A program made the translations under genes and the position numbers. From Gammaproteobacteria bacterium (lineage in GTDB: Bacteria; Pseudomonadota; Gammaproteobacteria; Arenicellales; JAANXG01): DNA of 23,469 bases. Below, piece by piece: positions 1 through 9,109 of this stretch (position 1 is its first letter; every line of letters starts with the position of its first letter). Under the pieces are notes generated by a model. It was not told where the DNA came from. It was given only the letters and a program-made list of their open reading frames with translations, and ran no database searches. Where the stretch lies: NCBI GenBank assembly GCA_018263405.1, contig JAANXG010000150.1, forward strand, positions 1 through 23,469, given 5' to 3'.

Positions 1-1
1 G

Positions 2-3000
2 TCGCTCAAGGTCTACGAAAAGCTGTTCAACCTCAGCTTCGAGGAACGGGATCAGGTGATCCGGGTGCTCGCGGGCGCGGGCCAGGAAGCGGTGGGATCC
101 ATGGGCGACGACACGCCTCTACCGGTGCTGTCGCGGCGCGTCCGGTCCCTGTACGACTATTTCCGACAGCAGTTCGCCCAGGTAACCAATCCGCCCATCG
201 ACCCGTTGCGCGAACGCATCGTCATGTCGCTGGGCACCGAGTTCGGCCCCGAACAGAACCTGTTCGAAGAGACACCGGGGCACGCCAAACGCCTGTCCGT
301 GGACGCGCCGGTGCTGTCCAACGGCGAGCTGAAACGCCTCACCGGGCAAACCGATCCCGCCTTTCGCTCAGCCACCATCGATCTGAACTACTCGCCGCCG
401 GTGACACTCGAGCAGGCGTTGGTCGACATCGCCGACAAGGCGGAGGAACTGGTGCGTGCCGGTACAGTGATACTCGTCCTGTCGGACCGGGAAATTGCCA
501 AAGGACGGTTGCCGGCGCACGCCTTGCTCGCCACCGGCGCCGTACACCATCGACTGAGCCGCGCCGGGCTTCGCTGCAACGCCAACATCGTGGTGGATAC
601 CGCCACCGCTCGCGACCCGCACCAGTTCGCGGTGCTGATCGGCTACGGAGCGACGGCGGTACATCCCTATCTGGCCTTCGCCTGCCTACACGACATGCTG
701 CGCATCGGCGAGATTCGCGACCGGGACAGCGAAATGCTGCTGCGCCAGTACCGCCGCGGCATCAACAAGGGGCTGTACAAGATCACGTCCAAGATGGGGA
801 TATCCACCATTTCCAGCTACCGGGGTGCGCAGTTGTTCGAGGCGGTGGGGCTGTCGGACGAGGTGGTCGATCTGTGCTTTGCCGGCACCACCTGCCGGAT
901 CGGCGGCACGAATTTCGAGGATCTCGAAGCCGATTGGAAACTGCTCGCGAAACGCGCCTGGCGGGCCCGCGCTCCGCTCGATCAGGGCGGCCTGCTGAAG
1001 TACGTCCACGGCGGCGAATACCACGCCTACCACCCGGGCGTGGTCAAAACTCTGCATGCCGCCGTGGAGGGCGGCGACTACGGGAAGTATCTCGAATACG
1101 CCGAGGTGGTGAACGACCGGCCGGTGACCGTGCTGCGGGACTTGCTCGAACTGAATGAAGCGGGGGCACCGATCCCGATCGAAGAGGTCGAGCCCGTCGA
1201 AGCCATTTTGAAACGCTTCGACAGCGCCGGCATGTCCCTGGGTGCGTTGTCCCCCAACGCGCATGAAACCTTGGCCCGGGCGATGAACGCCATCGGCGGC
1301 CGATCGAATTCCGGGGAGGGCGGCGAGGATCCCGCGCGCTACGACAATGACAAGGTTTCCAAGATCAAGCAGGTCGCCTCCGGCCGCTTCGGTGTCACTC
1401 CGGCCTATCTTGTGCACGCCGAAGTCCTGCAGATCAAAATCGCCCAAGGGGCCAAGCCCGGCGAGGGCGGCCAGCTTCCCGGCGACAAGGTAAACGAAAC
1501 CATCGCCCGGCTGCGCTATTCGAGCCCGGGGGTCGCCTTGATTTCTCCGCCACCGCACCACGATATCTACTCCATCGAGGACCTCGCCCAGCTCATCTTT
1601 GATCTGAAACAGGTCAACCCCGAGGCGCTGGTCTCGGTCAAGCTGGTGGCGCAGGCCGGCGTGGGCACGGTGGCGGCGGGAGTCGCCAAGGCTTACGCCG
1701 ATCTCATTACCATTTCCGGCTATGACGGCGGCACCGGCGCCAGCCCCCTGACCAGCATCAAGTACACCGGAGCCCCGTGGGAAATGGGGTTGGCGGAGAC
1801 CCATCAGACCCTGCGCAGGAACGATCTGCGGGGCCAGATCCGACTGCAGACCGACGGTGGACTCAAGACGGGCCTCGACGTGGTGAAAGCGGCGATTCTG
1901 GGGGCCGAGAGCTTCGGGTTCGGCACCGCGCCGATGGTGGCGATGGGCTGCAAGTACCTGCGGATCTGTCACCTCAACAACTGCGCCACCGGCGTCGCCA
2001 CCCAGCACGCGGGTCTGCGCGGGAAGCACTTCGTCGGGACGCCCGAAAGGGTGATCCATTTCTTCCGTTTCGTGGCCCGGGAAACCCGGGAGTGGATGGC
2101 ACGCCTCGGCGTGCGCAGCATGGAGGAGCTCATCGGCCGTACCGATCTGTTGACGAGCTCAGCCGGACGGACCGAGCGGCAACACCGCCTGGATCTGTCG
2201 CCCATCCTATCCGACGGCGGAGTCGATCCCGGCAAGCCGATGTTTTGCCGGGTGAAGAAAAACGAACCGTTCGACAAGGGCGAGCTCGCCGAGCGCATGG
2301 TCCGCGACATTCTGCCGGCTATCGAAGAAAAACGCGGCGGCGAATACCACTACGCCATCCGCAACGACAACCGGTCCATCGGCGCGCGCCTGTCCGGTGA
2401 AATCGCGCGCCGGCACGGCGACGCCGGCATGGAGGGCGCCCCCGTCACCGTATGCCTGACCGGCACCGCCGGGCAGAGCTTCGGGGTGTGGAATACGGGC
2501 GGCCTGCACATGTACCTGACAGGCGACGCCAACGACTATGTCGGCAAGGGGATGGCGGGCGGCAAGCTGGTGATTCATCCACCCGCCGGCAGCACCTTCC
2601 GAAGCGAAATGACCCCCATCGTCGGCAACGCCTGTCTGTACGGCGCGACAGGCGGCAAGCTGTACGCCGCCGGCAAAGCGGGTGAACGATTCGGGGTCCG
2701 CAATTCCGGCGCCACCGCCGTGGTGGAGGGCCTCGGCGACCACGGCTGCGAGTATATGACCGGCGGCATGGTATGCGTGCTGGGCGAAACCGGCGTGAAC
2801 TTCGGCGCGGGCATGACCGGCGGCATGGCGTTCGTCCTGGACCGGGAACGCCAGTTCGCCGACCGCTTCAACCACGAATTGATCGACATCCAGCGGGTTA
2901 CGCCGGAGCACATGGAAACCCATTTGAACTATCTTTACCGCGTCATTCGCGAATACGCCGAGGAATCGCGCAGTGTCTGGGGCCATCAGATCGCCGATGA

Positions 3001-3091
3001 CTTCCACGACCTGGTACGTCGTTTCTGGGTCGTCAAACCCCGGGCCGCGGATATTCATGCCCTGCTGGACACGCTGATGCGGGCAGCCTGA
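2..3091 (+). CDS. gltB: Glutamate synthase large subunit, 5'-truncated by the window
   Basis: This is the large (alpha) subunit of NADPH-dependent glutamate synthase. It transfers the amide nitrogen of glutamine to 2-oxoglutarate in the cytoplasm. The reading frame is open from base 2, so the N-terminal glutaminase domain lies upstream; 1029 residues are visible of roughly 1500 usual for the family. The visible part starts in the central domain. The FMN-binding synthase domain follows, with GGRSNSGEGGED, KPGEGGQLPG and SGYDGGTGASP. The cysteine cluster CKYLRICHLNNC binds the 3Fe-4S centre. The C-terminal beta-helix has repeated G-X-X-G-G motifs (GVWNTGG, GVRNSG, GGMVCVLG). A GTG at 56 is internal and is not the start. 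The gene ends 72 bases before gltD on the same strand, the usual order for the two subunits. Identity is very secure. Confidence 0.97.
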   Translation, partial: SLKVYEKLFNLSFEERDQVIRVLAGAGQEAVGSMGDDTPLPVLSRRVRSLYDYFRQQFAQVTNPPIDPLRERIVMSLGTEFGPEQNLFEETPGHAKRLSVDAPVLSNGELKRLTGQTDPAFRSATIDLNYSPPVTLEQALVDIADKAEELVRAGTVILVLSDREIAKGRLPAHALLATGAVHHRLSRAGLRCNANIVVDTATARDPHQFAVLIGYGATAVHPYLAFACLHDMLRIGEIRDRDSEMLLRQYRRGINKGLYKITSKMGISTISSYRGAQLFEAVGLSDEVVDLCFAGTTCRIGGTNFEDLEADWKLLAKRAWRARAPLDQGGLLKYVHGGEYHAYHPGVVKTLHAAVEGGDYGKYLEYAEVVNDRPVTVLRDLLELNEAGAPIPIEEVEPVEAILKRFDSAGMSLGALSPNAHETLARAMNAIGGRSNSGEGGEDPARYDNDKVSKIKQVASGRFGVTPAYLVHAEVLQIKIAQGAKPGEGGQLPGDKVNETIARLRYSSPGVALISPPPHHDIYSIEDLAQLIFDLKQVNPEALVSVKLVAQAGVGTVAAGVAKAYADLITISGYDGGTGASPLTSIKYTGAPWEMGLAETHQTLRRNDLRGQIRLQTDGGLKTGLDVVKAAILGAESFGFGTAPMVAMGCKYLRICHLNNCATGVATQHAGLRGKHFVGTPERVIHFFRFVARETREWMARLGVRSMEELIGRTDLLTSSAGRTERQHRLDLSPILSDGGVDPGKPMFCRVKKNEPFDKGELAERMVRDILPAIEEKRGGEYHYAIRNDNRSIGARLSGEIARRHGDAGMEGAPVTVCLTGTAGQSFGVWNTGGLHMYLTGDANDYVGKGMAGGKLVIHPPAGSTFRSEMTPIVGNACLYGATGGKLYAAGKAGERFGVRNSGATAVVEGLGDHGCEYMTGGMVCVLGETGVNFGAGMTGGMAFVLDRERQFADRFNHELIDIQRVTPEHMETHLNYLYRVIREYAEESRSVWGHQIADDFHDLVRRFWVVKPRAADIHALLDTLMRAA

Positions 3092-3163
3092 GGACGATGT
3101 TGCGTACCAGTCAAAAAATCCATGCATTGCCGGCGATCATGCGGGGGTAGGGTTGTCGCCGGT

Positions 3164-4567
3164 ATGACCAATCGCTTCCAGTTTCTGGATCTGCCCCGGC
3201 AGAATCCGGATAAAACGCCACCCCAGGTCCGCGTCCACCAGTGGAGCGAGACCTACGACCATTACGACGACAAGACCGCCGCGGCCCAGGCGGAGCGCTG
3301 CCTCGACTGCGGCAACCCTTACTGCGAATGGAAGTGCCCGGTGCACAACTACATTCCGAACTGGCTGGATTTGGTGGCCGAGGGCCGGCTGTTCCAGGCG
3401 GCGGAGTTATCGCACCAGACCAATTCACTGCCCGAAATCTGCGGGCGCATCTGCCCTCACGACCGGCTGTGCGAGGGCGCCTGCACGCTGAACGACGGTT
3501 TCGGCGCGGTCACCATCGGTTCGATGGAGAAATACATCACCGACGAAGCCCTGTCCCGGGGGTGGCGGCCGGATCTGTCCGACGTCGAGTGGACCGATAA
3601 GCGCGTCGCCGTGGTGGGGGCCGGGCCGGCGGGACTGGCCTGCGCCGACGTACTGACCCGCAACGGCGTCAAGCCCGTGGTCTTCGATCGCTACGGGGAA
3701 ATCGGCGGATTGCTCACCTACGGCATTCCGCCGTTTAAGCTGGAAAAACACATCGTCACCCGGCGGCGCCGGCTTCTCGAGGGACAGGGCGTGGAGTTCG
3801 TCCTCAACACCGACGTCGGTACGGACGTTCCGTTTGCACAGCTACTGGACGACCATGACGCGATCTTTCTCGGCATGGGCACGTACACATACATGAAAGG
3901 CGGGTTCCCGGGCGAGGAGCTGGACGGTGTCTACGAAGCATTGCCGTATCTCGAGTCCAACATCAACCACGTAATGAACTGGCACAACCCCTTCCCACGG
4001 ATCAGCATGGAAGGCAAACGGGTCGTCGTGCTGGGCGGCGGCGATACCGCCATGGACTGCGCGCGCACTGCGGTGCGGCAACGGGCTGTTCAGGTGACCT
4101 GCGCCTACCGCCGCGACGAAGAAAACATGCCGGGGTCGCGCCGCGAAGTGTTCAACGCCAAGGAAGAAGGGGTAAGGTTTCTATGGAACCGGCAACCCGT
4201 CGCAATCGTAGGCGAACACAAAGTCGAAGGCGTGAAAGCGGTCCAAACACAGCTCGGCGATCTCGATGAACGCGGCCGCCGCCGCCCCGAACCGGTACCC
4301 GGCAGCGAGCAAACCATCAAAGCCGACAGCGTGCTGATTGCCTTCGGTTTCCGCCCGAGCCCGGCGGACTGGTTCAACGAGCACGACATCCGGATCGATA
4401 ACGCCGGACACACTCGCGCCAATGAACGCGGGCAGTTCAAGTACCAGACCACCAACCCGAGAATCTTCGCCGGCGGCGATATGGTGCGCGGCTCGGACCT
4501 CGTGGTCACCGCCGTGTGGGAAGGCCGCCAGGCCGCCGAGGGGATCCTCGACTACCTCCACGTCTGA
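3164..4567 (+). CDS. gltD: Glutamate synthase small subunit
   Basis: This is the small (beta) subunit of glutamate synthase. It oxidises NADPH through FAD and passes electrons through Fe-S centres to GltB. The predicted protein has 467 residues, close to the usual length of about 470. The N-terminal cysteine clusters are visible at residues 46-58 (CLDCGNPYCEWKCP) and 93-107 (CGRICPHDRLCEGAC). The FAD-binding GAGPAG motif is near residue 152, and a second nucleotide-binding motif, VVVLGGGDTAMDCAR, follows. The C-terminal GGDMVRGSDLVVTAVWEGRQAA is typical of the family. The ATG at 3164 is preferred over an in-frame ATG at 3122 because MTNRFQFLDL begins where family proteins begin and the upstream 14 codons look non-coding. 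It is very probably cotranscribed with gltB. Confidence 0.97.
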   Translation: MTNRFQFLDLPRQNPDKTPPQVRVHQWSETYDHYDDKTAAAQAERCLDCGNPYCEWKCPVHNYIPNWLDLVAEGRLFQAAELSHQTNSLPEICGRICPHDRLCEGACTLNDGFGAVTIGSMEKYITDEALSRGWRPDLSDVEWTDKRVAVVGAGPAGLACADVLTRNGVKPVVFDRYGEIGGLLTYGIPPFKLEKHIVTRRRRLLEGQGVEFVLNTDVGTDVPFAQLLDDHDAIFLGMGTYTYMKGGFPGEELDGVYEALPYLESNINHVMNWHNPFPRISMEGKRVVVLGGGDTAMDCARTAVRQRAVQVTCAYRRDEENMPGSRREVFNAKEEGVRFLWNRQPVAIVGEHKVEGVKAVQTQLGDLDERGRRRPEPVPGSEQTIKADSVLIAFGFRPSPADWFNEHDIRIDNAGHTRANERGQFKYQTTNPRIFAGGDMVRGSDLVVTAVWEGRQAAEGILDYLHV

Positions 4568-4749
4568 GACGCGCCTGCGTCCGGTAGCCGGGAACGATGG
4601 TCGCGTGACGCACCCGGAGCGCGGCGCCAAAAAGCCGAGAAACCTCCCAAGCACGGGCACTAATATGGCTGCACGCCGTTAACGAAGGCATAATCGGCCA
4701 ACGTAAACCTCAACGGCATAGTCATCTCCATATCATCGCGGGGTAAACG

Positions 4750-4890
4750 ATGCGCCAACTTGTACCGATTCTACTCCTATTCTGTGTCCCAGCGGTCCCG
4801 GTTCCGGCCGGTGAGGCGAACGTTAGATCACGGAGCACCGCCTCGTGGAAATTGCCTGGTTCTTGTTTCTCGCCGCGTCTATCGCCCTGA
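4750..4890 (+). other. Intergenic stretch with a 46-codon signal-peptide-like ORF, doubtful
   Basis: The 277 bases between gltD and the exporter hold no recognisable gene. An ATG at 4750 opens 46 codons that begin MRQLVPILLLFCVPAV, a good imitation of a secretion signal, but the rest is short and runs into the exporter gene in another frame. Upstream, an 8-bp palindrome CGTTAACG lies at 4677-4684, and GCCGTT (4675-4680) is repeated inverted as AACGGC (4712-4717). This could be a remnant of a secreted protein, a leader ORF, or chance. Confidence 0.2.
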
Positions 4891-5468
4891 TCGCCACGCC
4901 CGGGCAGGACCTGATACTCGTCATGTCCCGCGCCGTCACCCAGGGCCAGTCGGCGGGGGTGATCACGGCCCTCGGGATCAGCGTCGGCCTGGTGGTTCAT
5001 ACCGTACTCGCCACCCTGGGCCTGGGCGTCATTCTGAAGACCTCTGAATGGCTGTTTGTCCTGGTCAAAATCATCGGCGCCGCTTACCTGGTCTATCTCG
5101 GCCTCTATTCGCTGCTAACGGCACGCAACAAGCTCGCGCTTTTTGACGGCGAACCGCGTTCGCCGCGGCGGTTGTTCATGGATGGTGCAGTGTCCAACGT
5201 CGCCAACCCGAAAATCGCCATTTTTTATCTGGCCTTCCTGCCTCAGTTCGTATCCGCCGGCGCGGCCAAGCCGACTGCGTCGTTGTTCATCCTGGGGCTG
5301 TCGTTCGCGGTACTGACCTTTGTGATCAAGGGCCCGCTGGCGCTTTGTGCCGGCCGGCTGTCGCTATGGTTTCGCCGTCGTCCCGCGGTGCTTTCCTGGT
5401 TGTATCGCACCAGCGGCGTGGTGCTCGTCGGACTGGGCGTCAAGCTGGCATTGGAACGCCGTGCATGA
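4845..5468 (+). CDS. LysE/RhtB family amino acid exporter
   Basis: This is a small inner-membrane exporter of the LysE/RhtB superfamily, which expels amino acids such as lysine, threonine or homoserine lactone; the substrate here cannot be told. The 207-residue protein matches the family length and shows about six hydrophobic segments. The N-terminal signature ATPGQDLILVMSRAVTQG is at residues 17-34, and the second conserved region is NPKIAIFYLAFLPQF. The start is a GTG at 4845; no ATG in this frame lies upstream in a plausible position, and the ribosome binding site is weak. The stop overlaps the start of the following permease by four bases (ATGA), so the two are likely translationally coupled. 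Confidence 0.88.
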   Translation: MEIAWFLFLAASIALIATPGQDLILVMSRAVTQGQSAGVITALGISVGLVVHTVLATLGLGVILKTSEWLFVLVKIIGAAYLVYLGLYSLLTARNKLALFDGEPRSPRRLFMDGAVSNVANPKIAIFYLAFLPQFVSAGAAKPTASLFILGLSFAVLTFVIKGPLALCAGRLSLWFRRRPAVLSWLYRTSGVVLVGLGVKLALERRA

Positions 5469-7246
5469 ATATCCCCGTCGACCAGGGCATTCTGTTTGCG
5501 CTGATCATCCTCATCTTCGCGTTCCTGCTTTGGGGACGGTTTCGTTACGACCTGGTGGCGTTCGCGGCGCTGGTGCTCGCCTATCTGCTGGGCGTCGTGC
5601 CGAAGGACGCGGTGTTTACAGGATTCGGACACCCCGCGGTCGTGATCGTCGCATTGGTGCTGATCGTCAGCCGGGGCTTGTACCGGTCGGGCGCCATCGA
5701 AATACTGGCCCGGGCCGTGATCGATGCTTCGCGTGGTCTACAGGCCCATGTCGGCATCATGGGCGGAATTGCGGCCGCGTTGTCGGGCGTGATGAACAAC
5801 GTCGCGGCGCTGGCACTGCTTATGCCCATGGATCTGCAGGCAGCCCGGAAAGCCAAGCGCAGCCCCGCGTTGACACTGATGCCACTATCTTTCGCCTCCA
5901 TACTCGGCGGCATGGTAACCCTCATCGGCACACCGCCGAACATCGTCATCGCCACGTTCCGCGAAGACGCGCTCGGCGAACCCTATCGAATGTTCGACTT
6001 TGCCCCGGTGGGCATCGTGGTGGCGTTGACCGGTGTGTTGTTCGTGGTGTTCCTCGGCTGGCGATTGATACCGGTGGAGCGGAGCAAGACAAACACCGTG
6101 AAGGAGCTGGAGGACCTGAAGGACTACATCGCCGAGCTCAAGGTGCCCGAATCGGCCGACATCGTGGATGAAGTGCTGCGCGACTTGGACACCCTCGCCG
6201 AAAACAACGACGTGCAGATCCTCGGACTCGTTCGCCGCGGCAAGCGTCTGCCGGGCGCGGCGCGGCGTGAAGTCGTGCGCAAGAACGACCTGATGGTAGT
6301 CGAGGGCGGTCCGGACGCCATTGATCAATTCTCCGGCGCCGCCGGCCTGAAGTTGACCGACTCGGACAAACATTCCAAGGCAACCTCGGGTACGACAACG
6401 CTCATGGAAGTGGTGGTACCCGAGGGGGCGCGCATCGCCGGGCGCTCGGCCATGGATATTCGTTTGCTTTATCGACAAGGCGTGATCCTGCTCGGCATCT
6501 CGCGGAGGGGCAAACAGATCCGCGAGCGGCTACGCAAGGCGCGCATCGAGCCCGGTGACCTGCTGTTGCTACTCGGGCCCGAGGAACGACTGCCGGACGT
6601 GGTGGAATGGCTCGGCTGTCTGCCGCTCGCCGAACGGGGCCTCGACGTAATTCAACGCGGCAAGGCATGGATAGCGGTGGGCGTTTTTGCGCTGGCAATC
6701 GTGACGGCAAGCCTTGGGTACGTGTATTTACCACTGGCCCTTGCCGCGGTGGTGGTGGTCTACGTGCTGCTGGGCATCGTACCGTTGTCCCGGATCTACG
6801 AATCGGTCGAATGGCCGGTCATCGTGCTGCTCGGATCCATGATCCCACTCGGCGCCGCGCTGGAAGCCAGCGGCGGCACCGAACTGATCGCCCGCGGCAT
6901 CGTGGACTGGACAGCGGGGATGCCCGTTGTCGCCGTGCTGGCAATCCTGATGATCGTAACCATGACCTTGTCGGACGTACTCAACAACGTCGCCACGACG
7001 CTCATCGCCGCGCCCATCGGGGTGGACATCGCCAACCGGCTCGGCGCGAATCCCGATGCGTTTTTAATGGCGGTGGCGGTGGCGGCATCCTGTGCCTTTC
7101 TGACCCCGATCGGGCACAAAAACAACACCATCATCATGGGACCCGGCGGCTACAAGTTCAGTGACTATTGGCGCATAGGATTGCCGTTGGAAATCCTGGT
7201 GGTCCTGGTGGGCGTGCCGATGATTGTCTACGTCTGGCCTCTTTGA
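5465..7246 (+). CDS. SLC13/DASS-type permease with two TrkA-C (RCK_C) domains
   Basis: This is an inner-membrane anion permease of the SLC13 (divalent anion:sodium symporter)-like group. The 593-residue protein has two membrane halves. The first spans residues 8-200, with NNVAALALLMP at 111 and GTPPN at 155. The second spans residues 400-593, with NNVATTLIAAP at 507 and TPIGHKNN at 547. The half-repeat motifs (NN, TPxN-like) are those that bind substrate and sodium in this fold. Between the halves are two cytosolic TrkA-C domains, about residues 225-297 and 312-385, which in related proteins sense ligands or regulate transport. Sulfate, other inorganic anions and dicarboxylates are all possible substrates. 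The start at 5465 overlaps the exporter stop; an ORF extension upstream runs inside the exporter gene and is not credible. Confidence 0.9.
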   Translation: MNIPVDQGILFALIILIFAFLLWGRFRYDLVAFAALVLAYLLGVVPKDAVFTGFGHPAVVIVALVLIVSRGLYRSGAIEILARAVIDASRGLQAHVGIMGGIAAALSGVMNNVAALALLMPMDLQAARKAKRSPALTLMPLSFASILGGMVTLIGTPPNIVIATFREDALGEPYRMFDFAPVGIVVALTGVLFVVFLGWRLIPVERSKTNTVKELEDLKDYIAELKVPESADIVDEVLRDLDTLAENNDVQILGLVRRGKRLPGAARREVVRKNDLMVVEGGPDAIDQFSGAAGLKLTDSDKHSKATSGTTTLMEVVVPEGARIAGRSAMDIRLLYRQGVILLGISRRGKQIRERLRKARIEPGDLLLLLGPEERLPDVVEWLGCLPLAERGLDVIQRGKAWIAVGVFALAIVTASLGYVYLPLALAAVVVVYVLLGIVPLSRIYESVEWPVIVLLGSMIPLGAALEASGGTELIARGIVDWTAGMPVVAVLAILMIVTMTLSDVLNNVATTLIAAPIGVDIANRLGANPDAFLMAVAVAASCAFLTPIGHKNNTIIMGPGGYKFSDYWRIGLPLEILVVLVGVPMIVYVWPL

Positions 7247-7270
7247 ATCGAGGTTCGCATCGCCATGCTT

Positions 7271-7276
7271 TATAAT
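7271..7276 (+). promoter_or_regulatory. Candidate -10 box in front of pyrF
   Basis: A perfect TATAAT stands out in GC-rich DNA between the permease stop and the pyrF start. Transcription would begin about 7283, almost on the ATG at 7286, implying a nearly leaderless transcript. No good -35 box lies at the usual distance; TTGAAT at 7243-7248 is 22 bases away. The call is therefore tentative. Confidence 0.35.
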
Positions 7277-7285
7277 CGAATATCT

Positions 7286-8014
7286 ATGCCCAATGATATC
7301 CGTATCTCGGAGCGGCTGATTGTCGCCCTCGACTACCCGACGCAACAACAGGCCCGCGCACTGGTCGAGCAGCTCGGGGGCGCCGTGCACTTTTACAAGG
7401 TGGGGCTCGAGTTATTCATGGACGACGCTTGTTTCGACTTCGTCGACTGGTTGCGTAACCGCGATAAGTCCGTATTCGTCGACCTGAAGTTTTTCGACGT
7501 GCCTGCCACCGTCGGCCGCGCGGTGCGCCGCCTGAACGGCCGGGGCATCCGGTTCGCCACCGTGCACGGCAACGACGCGATGATGCGCGCCGCGGCGGAG
7601 GCGAAAGAAGATTTTCAGGTTCTGGCCGTCACGGTGTTGACGAGCCTGGACCGGGGTGACCTGGATGATCTGGGGTTCGATTGCGATGTCGAACAACTGG
7701 TTATCTCCCGCGCCCGCCGCGCGGTCGAATGCGGCTGTGACGGCGTGGTCGCCTCCGGACAGGAGACCCGGTCGCTCAGGCAGGCTCTGGGCGGCGGTTT
7801 TCTGGTCGTAACGCCGGGGATACGACCGCTCGACAACGACGACGACCAGAAACGGATCGTGAACACGAAACAGGCCTTTGACAACGGCGCCGACTATATC
7901 GTGGTCGGCCGGCCGATCCGCGACGCCGTCGATCCCTTCGGGGCGGCTCAACACATCCAGTCCGAAATCGCCGCCATGGTCGATTCACGGCTGTTGAACG
8001 ATCAAGGCGGGTAA
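7286..8014 (+). CDS. pyrF: Orotidine 5'-phosphate decarboxylase
   Basis: PyrF decarboxylates orotidine monophosphate to UMP, the last step of de novo pyrimidine synthesis, in the cytoplasm. The 242-residue protein carries the family's beta/alpha-barrel motifs: VALDYP at the first strand, the catalytic loop FVDLKFFDVPATVGRAV with the conserved Asp-Lys-Asp set, FATVHGNDAM, and the phosphate-binding VTPGIRP and YIVVGRPI near the C-terminus. An in-frame ATG at 7265 would add seven residues and has a GAGG 11 bases upstream. I prefer 7286 because the protein then begins MPNDIRISERLIVALDYP, with a normal short lead before the first strand, and because the candidate -10 box overlaps the longer version. 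It is followed by hemE after six bases. Confidence 0.95.
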   Translation: MPNDIRISERLIVALDYPTQQQARALVEQLGGAVHFYKVGLELFMDDACFDFVDWLRNRDKSVFVDLKFFDVPATVGRAVRRLNGRGIRFATVHGNDAMMRAAAEAKEDFQVLAVTVLTSLDRGDLDDLGFDCDVEQLVISRARRAVECGCDGVVASGQETRSLRQALGGGFLVVTPGIRPLDNDDDQKRIVNTKQAFDNGADYIVVGRPIRDAVDPFGAAQHIQSEIAAMVDSRLLNDQGG

Positions 8015-8020
8015 CTCAAC

Positions 8021-9109
8021 GTGAAAAACGACCGACTGCTCAAGGCGCTGTTTCGCGAGCCCGTCGACCAAACGCCGGTCTGGATCATGCGCCAGGCCGG
8101 CCGCTACTTGCCCGAGTACCGCGCCATCCGGCAAAAAGCCGGTGATTTCCTGACTCTGTGCCAGACACCCGAACTGGCCTGCGAAGTCACATTGCAACCG
8201 TTGCGGCGATTCCCCCTCGATGCCGCGATCATTTTCTCCGATATCCTCACCATTCCCGATGCAATGGGGCTGGGTCTGTCCATTGAAGAGGGCAAAGGGC
8301 CGGTGTTCGCCAAACCCATACGGGACACGGCGGCAATCGACAACCTCGCCGTGCCGGATCCGGAGTCGGAAACCGGTTATGTCATGGAGGCCATTCGTCT
8401 GGTGCGGCGCGAGCTCGACGGAGCCGTGCCCTTGATCGGGTTTTCGGGCAGCCCCTGGACCCTGGCCACGTACATGGTGGAGGGAGGAAGCAGCCGAGAG
8501 TTCACCCGCATCAAGACCTTGATGTTCGATGAACCAGGCGCCGCGCACCGATTACTGGATACGTTGTCCAAATCCGTCACGGCGTATCTGAACGCACAGA
8601 TCGCGGCCGGCGCCCAGGCCGTGATGCTGTTCGACACCTGGGGTGGTGTTCTTTCTCCGCGGGGCTACCGCGCTTTTTCCCTTCATTACATGCAACGGAT
8701 CCTCGAAGGGTTGGACCGTAACCGGGACAACGCCACAGTACCCGTTATTCTGTTCACCAAGGGCGGCGGGGGCTGGCTCGAGGATATCGCGGCCAGCGGC
8801 TGCGATGCGGTGGGTCTGGACTGGACGGTGGATATTGGCGAAGCTCGGTCCCGTATCGGCCACCGGGTAGCGCTGCAGGGCAATCTCGATCCCAGTGTCC
8901 TGTATGCATCGCCGCATTGCATCCGCGACGAAGTAGCGTCGATACTTGATAAGTACGGCGACGGGCCCGGCCATGTATTCAATCTGGGGCATGGCATCCA
9001 CCCCAAGATCAACCCGGACCACGTCACGGCAATGGTCGATGCGGTACACGAGATCAGCCGCACCCGCTTAAATACAATGACATCAGCTCCAAAACAGCGA
9101 TCGCGATGA
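8021..9109 (+). CDS. hemE: Uroporphyrinogen decarboxylase
   Basis: HemE removes four carboxyl groups from uroporphyrinogen III to give coproporphyrinogen III in haem synthesis. The protein has 362 residues, close to the usual 355. The substrate-binding signature IMRQAGRYLPEYR is at residues 24-36, the conserved Asp-containing FSDILTIPDAMG follows, then GFSGSPWTLATYMVEGG and MLFDTWGG. The C-terminal part has FNLGHGIHP. The start is a GTG at 8021, preceded by GGCGGG. The gene begins six bases after pyrF and its stop overlaps the putA start by four bases (ATGA), so pyrF, hemE and putA are probably one transcript. Haem and proline catabolism have no obvious functional link, so the coupling may only reflect packing. 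Confidence 0.96.
   Translation: MKNDRLLKALFREPVDQTPVWIMRQAGRYLPEYRAIRQKAGDFLTLCQTPELACEVTLQPLRRFPLDAAIIFSDILTIPDAMGLGLSIEEGKGPVFAKPIRDTAAIDNLAVPDPESETGYVMEAIRLVRRELDGAVPLIGFSGSPWTLATYMVEGGSSREFTRIKTLMFDEPGAAHRLLDTLSKSVTAYLNAQIAAGAQAVMLFDTWGGVLSPRGYRAFSLHYMQRILEGLDRNRDNATVPVILFTKGGGGWLEDIAASGCDAVGLDWTVDIGEARSRIGHRVALQGNLDPSVLYASPHCIRDEVASILDKYGDGPGHVFNLGHGIHPKINPDHVTAMVDAVHEISRTRLNTMTSAPKQRSR

Noticed and set aside
686..2059. 457-codon open frame on the minus strand inside gltB
   Set aside because: It is antisense to conserved GltB domains; long open frames opposite GC-rich genes are expected and it has no recognisable motif.
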